In this document: positions 1-5,006 of the stretch, in pieces
How the letters are laid out: each line of letters starts with the position of its first letter
Position numbering within the stretch: the stretch's first letter is position 1
Assembly: GCA_041479965.1 (NCBI GenBank)
Contig: JBGOZE010000067.1
Coordinates: 1-5,955, forward strand
From: SM23-78 sp041479965
GTDB taxonomy: Archaea; Nanobdellota; Nanobdellia; Woesearchaeales; SM23-78
DNA length: 5,955 nucleotides
Direction: 5' to 3'
Notes under the pieces: generated by a model
The model's input: the letters and a program-made list of their open reading frames with translations, nothing else
Databases searched by the model: none
What the model was told of the DNA's origin: nothing
Program-made: the position numbers and the translations under genes

Positions 1-1
1 T

Positions 2-247
2 CTCAAGATAATCCTGGGAGAAAACCTTCGCAGTACAAGAGGAAAAGAAATGAAGAAAATGAAATTCACAACAGTCAAATTCATGCCAAAAGAATACTTA
101 TCAGCCAGCACCACTAATATTTATGGCAATAAAATAGCATTAATGCTCTGGAGCGAAAATCCTCTGGGCATCCTTGTCAAGAACAAAGTAATAGCAGACT
201 CTCACAGAAAACAATTTGAGCTTCTCTGGGGAATAGCGAAACAATAG
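2..247 (+). CDS. TrmB-like transcriptional regulator, C-terminal fragment (5' end outside window)
   Basis: The frame is open from the left edge (CTC at position 2) to a TAG stop and gives 81 residues, so the ATG at 50 is most likely internal. The visible part has the closing pattern of archaeal TrmB-family regulators: an arginine/lysine stretch, a segment ending in IYGNKIALMLWS, then PLGILVKNKVIADSHRKQFELLW and a final short helix. In known members the N-terminal winged helix-turn-helix, missing here, binds DNA, and the C-terminal part belongs to the effector-sensing or dimerisation region. Family members control sugar transport and metabolism genes or act as broader regulators; the target cannot be told from this fragment. 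The gene converges on the propeller lipoprotein gene, 44 bp away. The family call rests on remembered C-terminal motifs, so confidence is moderate. The main alternative is a separate 65-residue protein starting at 50, which I consider less likely because no ribosome binding site is clear there. Confidence 0.7.
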   Translation, partial: LKIILGENLRSTRGKEMKKMKFTTVKFMPKEYLSASTTNIYGNKIALMLWSENPLGILVKNKVIADSHRKQFELLWGIAKQ

Positions 248-261
248 GTTAGAATTAAAGG

Positions 262-293
262 AAAAAAGCAAAAAAATTTTAATAAAAATTTTT
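262..293. terminator. A/T-rich bidirectional terminator between convergent genes
   Basis: On the minus strand, transcripts leaving the propeller gene meet T runs of five (284-288), seven (270-276) and six (262-267). On the plus strand, transcripts leaving the TrmB-like gene meet TTTT (277-280) and TTTTT (289-293). Positions 284-293 form a perfect AAAAATTTTT palindrome. Archaeal RNA polymerase terminates at U-rich tracts without needing a GC-rich hairpin, so this short gap can serve both genes. Function is inferred from composition and position. Confidence 0.6.
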
Positions 294-2502
294 AGTAAAC
301 AGGGTACGGGCTTGTGCCTGCTTCTAGGGCTATGTTCTTCACCTTGCTCAGGTCTTCTATCTTGTTGATTCTTAGCAGGTTGGGTGATTTGGTGTAGAGC
401 AATTCCTGGATGTACAAGCTTCTCTCAACTGCTGGGCTGTAATAGTTGCTAGTGCCCGAGGAGTGGTCTATCAAGCCTCTCAAGGTTATCTCATCCTTGG
501 TTATCTTGAACACAAATGCTCCATTATAGCCTGTGCTTCCTGTGTTCAGGCATCCTTCTCCCCAGCACCTATCATAGTTGTAGCTGTAAGCAGGTATTAC
601 GAGCAGATTATTTGCCTTGCTGAACAAGAAGGCTTTGTGCTCATACTCTGCTGTGCTCTGGGCGTATCTCTCGTCTGTCACGAACTTGGCTATCTCCTTG
701 GGGTTCTCAACATCAGATACATCGAACAAGCTGATTTTTAATCCTGTAGTCTGGCCTGTTGCGCTAGCATCCCTGCCTATGCCTATGATTGTGTTATCAT
801 CATATGGGTGCAGGTATCTGCTGAAGCCCGGTATCTTCAGTTTTCCAAGCTCTTGTATGTCTTCTGGGTCGCTCAGGTCAATCACAAAGAATGGGTCTAC
901 CTGCCTGAAAGTAACCATGTAAAGCCTGTCTCCCATGAACCTGGTTGATTGTATTGTCTCTCCCTTGGCCATCCCCTTCAATGAGTCAAGCACTTTCAGG
1001 TCCTCATCAAGCGTGAAGACATTATTGGTTGACTCTGTGGTCTGGCTTTCTGCTTTCAGGTAAGTCCATCTCTGGCTGATGGTGGTTGCTATTCTCAGCA
1101 CGTTCTTGTACTCATCCATGCTGAACTGGTTGACTACGTGGCCTGGCACTTTGCCATTGGCTGCTATCTTGATGTCTCCGTTGTCAACGCTCACCTTGTT
1201 GATGATGGCGTATTCCATGTACTCATACTCCTCAAGCTTTTTCTGCAATTCCTCATCAACCTGGTCGCTGAAGTCTTGCTGCTCTTTCTCAGACATGTAG
1301 TTCGCGTAGGTCTGCACTATCTGGAGTATCTTGGATTCTTTCTCCTGCTGCGAGAGCACTTCATCGTCTGTCTCTTTGATCTTTTCTATTAGTTCCCTAT
1401 CAGAATCTGTTAGTTCAGGCATGAGCAGGTCAATTATTATCTTCTGCTGGAGCTCCCATTCATTGATGTACTCAGTATATGTGATGAAGATGTTGTTCTC
1501 TGACATGTACATGTTCTGGCTGCTTTCAACAGCTACGCTCTTTGAGTTCACGTCATTATCAGGGCTCTTCAGGTCTACTGCGTGTATGTTGGCGAACTGC
1601 ACTGACTGGTAAGGTATTGGGTAATAGTATATCCTGTCAAAAGATATAGAACTCTTCACTGTTCCGTCAATGACCATGGGAGTCGGGTAAGTGTCCCTAT
1701 AATATGAGCCTGTTGTGGTGATGAAGTAAACAAATCCTCCTATCATCCTTGACTCAAAGTAGTTACCCTCAAACTTGTACTCCTTAATCAGGTCAGGATT
1801 TTCCTTGTCACTCAGGTCATAGATGTTGAAGAAAGTCATGCCTTGCTTAGGCACAAAATCAATCTCCTTGAAATAATCAAGGTCATAGAAGTTACCATAT
1901 ACTGCGAGCTTGTCTCCGTTGATGAACAAGCCCTGAGGCTGGCTCTTGAACTTGATGGTCGAGACAATCTCTGCATCTTCTCCAGGGTAAGCCTTGATTA
2001 TGAATACTGTGTTTCCTGTGACTGTGTATATATAACTGCCATCTGTCTTCATTATGTCTCCTTCATCAACGCCGCTCACTTGATTGTTGGTGGTCGAGAA
2101 AGCGCCTTCTTCCGCATTGACCTGGACAGCTGCATTAGACTCAGCTGCACCAGCTGCTGTTGGCGCGATAGATGAGCTTAATTTCATGGAGTCCATCATA
2201 ACGCCGCCTCTGGTCCCGCCATAATAATCATAGCTCCCGCCAGCATTCTTCTTTACGAAGTCAGTGAACTCTGCTTCTGTTTTGAAGCTCTTGGCAGTGA
2301 GCTCCATAGTAGGGTCAAACATTGTTGCTTGAGCATAAGTACCCACAGTCAAGTGCGTGTCTGTAATGGCTACAGTGCCAGTGCCTCCTGTTCCAGGGCC
2401 TGATGGAGGTATGGTCTTGCATCCTGCCAATAGCAGGACAGCGACTAGCATTAATATTCCGACTGAAACCGCGACGGTTTCCCATAGACTGTTCTTAGCC
2501 AT
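292..2502 (-). CDS. Secreted C-terminal beta-propeller domain lipoprotein
   Basis: The protein has 736 residues counted from the ATG. Residues 1-28 form a lipoprotein signal: one lysine, a hydrophobic helix at about 9-26, and the lipobox LAGC with the acceptor at Cys28. A Gly/Pro/Thr-rich linker follows at about 31-45, predicting a protein tethered to the outer face of the membrane. Residues 136-155 (STTNNQVSGVDEGDIMKTDG), 452-474 (VPGHVVNQFSMDEY and LRIATT) and the C-terminal blocks HKAFLF, GAFVF and RSLYIQELLYT match what I recall of the Beta_propel family (PF09826/COG4880), whose biochemical role is unknown. Residues about 345-430 are a charged, helix-prone insertion; similar inserts occur in other members. 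CWGEGC at 646-651 could form a disulfide. An in-frame GTG nine bases upstream lies inside the SD sequence, so the ATG at 2502 is preferred. Arginine codons here are essentially all AGA or AGG. The gene appears to be monocistronic. Confidence 0.88.
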   Translation of the reverse strand: MAKNSLWETVAVSVGILMLVAVLLLAGCKTIPPSGPGTGGTGTVAITDTHLTVGTYAQATMFDPTMELTAKSFKTEAEFTDFVKKNAGGSYDYYGGTRGGVMMDSMKLSSSIAPTAAGAAESNAAVQVNAEEGAFSTTNNQVSGVDEGDIMKTDGSYIYTVTGNTVFIIKAYPGEDAEIVSTIKFKSQPQGLFINGDKLAVYGNFYDLDYFKEIDFVPKQGMTFFNIYDLSDKENPDLIKEYKFEGNYFESRMIGGFVYFITTTGSYYRDTYPTPMVIDGTVKSSISFDRIYYYPIPYQSVQFANIHAVDLKSPDNDVNSKSVAVESSQNMYMSENNIFITYTEYINEWELQQKIIIDLLMPELTDSDRELIEKIKETDDEVLSQQEKESKILQIVQTYANYMSEKEQQDFSDQVDEELQKKLEEYEYMEYAIINKVSVDNGDIKIAANGKVPGHVVNQFSMDEYKNVLRIATTISQRWTYLKAESQTTESTNNVFTLDEDLKVLDSLKGMAKGETIQSTRFMGDRLYMVTFRQVDPFFVIDLSDPEDIQELGKLKIPGFSRYLHPYDDNTIIGIGRDASATGQTTGLKISLFDVSDVENPKEIAKFVTDERYAQSTAEYEHKAFLFSKANNLLVIPAYSYNYDRCWGEGCLNTGSTGYNGAFVFKITKDEITLRGLIDHSSGTSNYYSPAVERSLYIQELLYTKSPNLLRINKIEDLSKVKNIALEAGTSPYPVY

Positions 2503-2506
2503 AAAA

Positions 2507-2512
2507 ATCACC
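2507..2512 (-). promoter_or_regulatory. SD sequence of the propeller lipoprotein gene
   Basis: GGTGAT on the minus strand matches the anti-SD end of archaeal 16S rRNA (AUCACCUCC) and ends four bases before the ATG at 2502. The GTG that would start a three-residue-longer protein is part of this hexamer, so the ATG is the better start. Confidence 0.7.
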
Positions 2513-2555
2513 TTTTTATCTTTTTAATTGCTTTAATACCATCAGAAAGGATGCC

Positions 2556-2573
2556 CTATTATATATGTTTTGT
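2556..2573 (-). promoter_or_regulatory. BRE/TATA promoter of the propeller lipoprotein gene
   Basis: Read on the minus strand, an A-rich BRE-like stretch (ACAAAAC) runs into CATATATAATA, a good archaeal TATA box centred near 2562. Archaeal start sites lie about 26 bp downstream, here near 2536, which gives a leader of roughly 34 nt that includes the GGTGAT SD sequence. The position fits the only gene that it could serve. The start site has not been measured. Confidence 0.6.
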
Positions 2574-2579
2574 TAAGGA

Positions 2580-2595
2580 TTCAACCTGAGTTGAA
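2580..2595. repeat. Perfect inverted repeat, possible operator
   Basis: TTCAAC-CTGA-GTTGAA has perfect 6-bp arms around a 4-bp spacer. It begins just upstream of the BRE/TATA element of the propeller gene and about 50 bp upstream of the TATA box of the divergent phosphatase gene. Its symmetry and location suit a dimeric regulator. No second copy was noticed in this window, and a 6-bp palindrome can arise by chance, so the operator role is only a suggestion. Confidence 0.35.
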
Positions 2596-2641
2596 GCTAT
2601 TAAAAATAAAGATGATAGTTACTTAATAGTGGTTACAAAAT

Positions 2642-2656
2642 CGAAACATTTAAATA
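2642..2656 (+). promoter_or_regulatory. BRE/TATA promoter of the IMPase-family gene
   Basis: CGAAAC (2642-2647) is a typical purine-rich BRE and is followed directly by ATTTAAATA (2648-2656), an archaeal TATA box centred near 2652. The expected start site near 2678 leaves a leader of about 17 nt that carries the SD sequence at 2685-2691. The predicted start falls inside a small GAATA-GT-TATTC inverted repeat (2671-2682). Initiation position is inferred from spacing only. Confidence 0.65.
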
Positions 2657-2684
2657 CTAGAAAAAACAATGAATAGTTATTCAA

Positions 2685-2691
2685 GGGGGAG
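2685..2691 (+). promoter_or_regulatory. SD sequence of the IMPase-family gene
   Basis: GGGGGAG ends three bases before the ATG at 2695 and supports that start. It is a G-rich SD of a different form from the GGTGAT/GTGAT type seen at three minus-strand genes in this window. Confidence 0.6.
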
Positions 2692-2694
2692 AAC

Positions 2695-3549
2695 ATGAAT
2701 GATGCTGAATTGGTGGATAAGATTAACCAGATCGTTCTTGAGTGTGGAAAAGTTGCTCTAGATTACTATTCAAAGCCAGTCAAACAATCCATAAAGCTTG
2801 ATCAGAGCATCGTGTCAGAGGCAGACCAGCATATTGAACAAATAATACGAAAAGAGCTAAAGGGCTTATTGCCTGATTCGCATTTCATTGGAGAGGAAAC
2901 CTGTGACCAAATGGCTAATAGCGCACAAGAGCTTTTTGAAAAAAAATACCTGTGGGCAGTAGACCCAATAGACGGAACTGTTAATTTTGTTTCACATTAT
3001 GGTGACTGGAGGATTTCTATTGGTTTGATGAAAAAAGGAGAACACGGACATGTTCCGTTCCTAGGAGCGGTTTATCTCCCATTAAAAGACCAACTTTATT
3101 ACACTGATGCTCAAGATTCATTTGTGGTCAATAGGGCTTCTACAGCAAACCCGGTGAAGAAAAAACTTGAAAAAAATGACTATCATGGAGATGATGATTT
3201 AAAGCAAAGAATTTTTGCTGTGAACGAGAGTAAAATCGGCAAATATGATTTCAAAGGTATAAAAAACCTCCGTGTACCAGGAAGCACTGTTGTCCAGCTC
3301 ATCTCAACAGCAGCCGGTGAATCCATAGGAACGATTAGCTCAGGTCATATCTGGGATATTGCAGCAAGTCTTGCTGTAGGGCGACCTCTCGGGGTAAAAA
3401 TGTATGATATGAAAACAGGAGAAGAGATAAAAGAATACGCGGCTGACAACTTCGTTACAGATGATGTAAAGAAAAACTGGAAAATGAAAAAAGACTATTT
3501 TGCTTCTAATGACTCTGCTAAAGATTACTTAATGAAAACAATTAAGTAG
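2695..3549 (+). CDS. Inositol monophosphatase-family phosphatase (IMPase/FBPase-like)
   Basis: This 284-residue protein carries the metal-binding motifs of the Li+-sensitive phosphatase superfamily: GEE at 66-68, DPIDGT at 90-95 (followed by VNF), and WD at 220-221 in the stretch HIWDIAAS. Asp90, Asp93, Glu67 and Asp221 are the expected Mg2+ ligands, so the enzyme should be active. Archaeal members hydrolyse inositol-1-phosphate, fructose-1,6-bisphosphate or both; some relatives act on 3'-phosphoadenosine 5'-phosphate, and the sequence alone does not decide between these. The middle region, about 138-190, is divergent: the usual glycine-rich segment ending in NG is replaced by SFVVNR and a lysine/aspartate-rich stretch. 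The gene stands alone between a divergent lipoprotein gene and the convergent end of the ribosomal operon. Sampled GC is roughly 40 percent or lower against about 45-50 percent in neighbours, and three of six arginines use CGN codons, suggesting a different origin or weaker codon selection. Confidence 0.9.
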   Translation: MNDAELVDKINQIVLECGKVALDYYSKPVKQSIKLDQSIVSEADQHIEQIIRKELKGLLPDSHFIGEETCDQMANSAQELFEKKYLWAVDPIDGTVNFVSHYGDWRISIGLMKKGEHGHVPFLGAVYLPLKDQLYYTDAQDSFVVNRASTANPVKKKLEKNDYHGDDDLKQRIFAVNESKIGKYDFKGIKNLRVPGSTVVQLISTAAGESIGTISSGHIWDIAASLAVGRPLGVKMYDMKTGEEIKEYAADNFVTDDVKKNWKMKKDYFASNDSAKDYLMKTIK

Positions 3550-3595
3550 AATAATAAATAATAATACTCTTCTATTTTCTCTCTGAGTACTTGCA
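3550..3595. terminator. Weak convergent terminator region between IMPase-family gene and rps27ae
   Basis: Only 22 bp separate the two stop codons. On the minus strand the gap reads as TATTATTATTTATTATT, U-rich but without long runs. On the plus strand pyrimidine-rich sequence (TCTTCTATTTTCTCTCT) begins at the end of the gap and continues over the last codons of rps27ae. Ends of the two transcripts probably overlap. This is a compositional argument only. Confidence 0.3.
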
Positions 3596-3781
3596 CTTGC
3601 CGCAGGTCCATCTGTCCTTGTGGTTTGCCATGAACACTCCTGGCCCGCACTTAGGGCAGGTCTTGTTCTTCTTCTTGACGCTGTTGCCGCTGACCTCGTA
3701 GAGCTTGCCTATCTTGTAGGATTTGCCTTTCTTGACTGGCGCTGCTTTCTTTCCCACGACCTTTTTCTTGTCATCTGCCAT
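3572..3781 (-). CDS. rps27ae: 30S ribosomal protein S27ae
   Basis: This 69-residue protein matches archaeal S27ae (eS31), a small zinc-ribbon protein of the small ribosomal subunit. The zinc ligands are Cys42, Cys45, Cys60 and Cys63 in CPKCGPGVFMANHKDRWTCGKC, and the block CGPGVFMA with a later DRW and CGKC is highly characteristic. The N-terminal 25 or so residues form a lysine/alanine-rich basic extension, longer than in many archaeal homologues, which often begin close to the YEV segment; it probably contacts rRNA. The ATG is preceded by GGAAGGTC, an acceptable SD sequence about four bases away. It is the last gene of the PIN-rpo7-spt4-rps24e operon, 32 nt after rps24e, and should be co-transcribed with it. 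In eukaryotes the homologous protein is made as a ubiquitin fusion; no fusion is present here. Confidence 0.95.
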   Translation of the reverse strand: MADDKKKVVGKKAAPVKKGKSYKIGKLYEVSGNSVKKKNKTCPKCGPGVFMANHKDRWTCGKCKYSERK

Positions 3782-3813
3782 TTTTGACCTTCCGAATCAT
3801 AATTCCTTATCTA

Positions 3814-4134
3814 TCATTCCTTCTTTTCTTCTGCAGGCTTCGTATCTCCTTTTTTCTCGCCTGCGCCATGCCTTACGAGCATGTAGTTGCTCTCAACGTC
3901 CTTGAGGGCTTTCTCATCATCATAGATGTTTACTTCTAGTGAGGCTGATCGGGTTCCGTAGGACGGCTTAACTCTCTTCACCACTACCAATTCCTCTTTA
4001 GCATTGAGTTTTTTCGCTAGCTCTTTCCTTATGTCAAGCCTCGAGGGAGTCTTGTCCTCATAGCCTATCTTGCCTGTGAGCTCCCTGCGCTTGAGCAAGG
4101 GCTTTTTCTGGTCTGTTATTATCTGGATGTTCAT
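3814..4134 (-). CDS. rps24e: 30S ribosomal protein S24e
   Basis: This is a 106-residue homologue of archaeal/eukaryotic S24e (eS24), a primary small-subunit protein. The N-terminal block MNIQIITDQKKPLLKRREL is the family signature (charged beta strand, then NPLL/KPLL-RRE-like), followed by PSRLDIRKELAKKL and the conserved VVKRVKPSYGTRSASLEVNIYDD. The C-terminal 20 residues are a lysine/glutamate-rich tail, presumably flexible. The frame stays open upstream for another 51 residues, but that extension overlaps spt4 in another frame and resembles no S24e. GTGAT precedes the ATG by four bases, so the start at 4134 is well supported. The gene begins 17 nt after spt4, which indicates tight coupling in one operon. 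In many archaea a DUF359 gene separates spt4 and rps24e; it is absent here. Confidence 0.95.
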   Translation of the reverse strand: MNIQIITDQKKPLLKRRELTGKIGYEDKTPSRLDIRKELAKKLNAKEELVVVKRVKPSYGTRSASLEVNIYDDEKALKDVESNYMLVRHGAGEKKGDTKPAEEKKE

Positions 4135-4138
4135 CGGT

Positions 4139-4144
4139 ATCACT
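4139..4144 (-). promoter_or_regulatory. SD sequence of rps24e
   Basis: AGTGAT sits four bases before the ATG at 4134. The in-frame GTG nine bases upstream of the ATG lies within it, so it reads as ribosome binding site rather than as a start codon. Confidence 0.55.
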
Positions 4145-4151
4145 ATTCTGA

Positions 4152-4340
4152 TTATCTTACTTTGATGGCGTATTCTCCTTCTTTCTCCACGCCCATCTTC
4201 TTTGCGATGGTCGACTTCTCTACGTTCAAGAACTGGATTCTTCCTTGGACCACTGTCGCAAATGATTTCCTCTTGCAGATGGGGCATACATCTTCATCTG
4301 TGAATATCTTGCAGTTCCTGCATGCTTGTCTTTTGCTCAT
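4152..4340 (-). CDS. spt4: Transcription elongation factor Spt4 (RpoE'')
   Basis: This 62-residue zinc-ribbon protein is archaeal Spt4, long annotated as RNA polymerase subunit E''. It pairs with the NGN domain of Spt5/NusG and increases processivity of RNA polymerase. The zinc ligands are Cys7, Cys10, Cys19 and Cys22 (CRNC and CPIC). The C-terminal half shows the expected EKSTIAKKMGVEKEGEYAIKVR, which carries the Spt5-contacting Glu and Ser (Glu41, Ser43) and the conserved AIKVR end. The length is normal for Archaea. Extending to the GTG at 4349 adds only MIF and would use part of the GGTGAT SD sequence, so the ATG at 4340 is chosen; the protein then begins MSKRQAC as is usual. It lies 41 nt downstream of rpo7, a classic archaeal pairing, and 17 nt upstream of rps24e. 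The spt5 gene is not in this window. Confidence 0.95.
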   Translation of the reverse strand: MSKRQACRNCKIFTDEDVCPICKRKSFATVVQGRIQFLNVEKSTIAKKMGVEKEGEYAIKVR

Positions 4341-4344
4341 GAAA

Positions 4345-4350
4345 ATCACC
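4345..4350 (-). promoter_or_regulatory. SD sequence of spt4
   Basis: GGTGAT ends four bases before the ATG at 4340, the same sequence and spacing as at the propeller lipoprotein gene. The in-frame GTG is contained in it, which decides the start in favour of the ATG. Confidence 0.7.
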
Positions 4351-4381
4351 AGTCAGTTTATTTTTTATCTTGTTCCTTAGC

Positions 4382-4981
4382 CTATTCTTTTCCTTTTCCT
4401 CTTTTCTCGTCAGACTTGGGCTTCCTGGACCTTATTTCTGCTCCTTCTTTCAGGTCAGGCTCTATCCAATCTTCTTTTCCAAGGCCTGCCTGCCTCATGG
4501 TAAGACCGAGCTTGGGGTTGGCCACGTCCTTGTATGATATTGCGATTATCCTTGCCCTGCACTTGTCTCCTGTCTTGATGCTTCTCTTGGAGTCCTTGCC
4601 TTGCAGCACCTTGTCCTTGGTGAAGCTGACAAAGTCATTCATGGTCTGGCTTATGTGGATCATGCCATCGATTGGCCCTAGTGAGAAGAACACTCCAAAG
4701 TCAGCTATATCCTTTATCCTGCCTTTCACCACTTCTTGCATCTCAGGCTCAAAGGTTATCAGGTTAAAGGTCGTCTCATAGTATGATGCACCATCTCCAG
4801 GGATGATTATGCCTTCCCCTACGGAGTCGACGTTTGATACATCAATCACCAAGCCCATGTCTTTTGAGATGTAGCCTGCGTATTTGGCCTTCACTTCTGT
4901 GATTATGGCTTGCCTTAGGTCCATCCCGAACTTGTCAGGAGAAACCCTCACATGGTCTTTTAATTTCACTTTGTAAAACAT
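4382..4981 (-). CDS. rpo7: DNA-directed RNA polymerase subunit Rpo7 (RpoE')
   Basis: This 199-residue protein is the archaeal counterpart of eukaryotic Rpb7. With Rpo4 it forms the polymerase stalk, which binds emerging RNA and helps promoter opening with TFE. Residues 1 to about 80 are the N-terminal tip domain (MFYKVKLKDHVRVSPDKFG, then VSNVDSVGEGIIIPGDG and YYETTFNLITFEP). Residues about 82-165 are an S1 RNA-binding domain with GRIKDIADFGVFFSLGPIDG and MIHISQ. The final 25-30 residues (about 172-199) are a charged, lysine-rich tail. The ATG at 4981 is preferred: GTGAGGA lies five bases upstream, and the earlier in-frame GTG at 4993 is part of that SD sequence. The gene follows the PIN gene by 25 nt and precedes spt4 by 41 nt. 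The partner gene rpo4 is not in the window, which is normal because it is usually encoded elsewhere. Confidence 0.96.
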   Translation of the reverse strand: MFYKVKLKDHVRVSPDKFGMDLRQAIITEVKAKYAGYISKDMGLVIDVSNVDSVGEGIIIPGDGASYYETTFNLITFEPEMQEVVKGRIKDIADFGVFFSLGPIDGMIHISQTMNDFVSFTKDKVLQGKDSKRSIKTGDKCRARIIAISYKDVANPKLGLTMRQAGLGKEDWIEPDLKEGAEIRSRKPKSDEKRGKGKE

Positions 4982-4986
4982 GTTTT

Positions 4987-4993
4987 TCCTCAC
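4987..4993 (-). promoter_or_regulatory. SD sequence of rpo7
   Basis: GTGAGGA with five bases to the ATG at 4981. A start at the GTG would add four residues (MRKN) that precede the usual archaeal beginning of Rpo7 and would leave that start without its own SD sequence. Confidence 0.6.
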
Positions 4994-5006
4994 TGTTTAG
5001 GTTGTG

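Noticed and set aside
1331..1612. Open frames on the plus strand opposite the propeller gene (also near 463-741, 617-922, 1843-2175)
   Set aside because: Cys/Ser/Leu-rich translations without family motifs or good SD sequences, fully explained as antisense of a strongly supported gene.
4135..4287. N-terminal extension giving a 157-residue S24e
   Set aside because: The added stretch overlaps spt4 in another frame, resembles no S24e N-terminus, and the ATG at 4134 has its own SD sequence.
4326..4781. 151-residue plus-strand frame opposite rpo7 and the start of spt4
   Set aside because: Antisense of two well-supported genes; Ser/Leu/Phe-rich composition and no recognisable domain.
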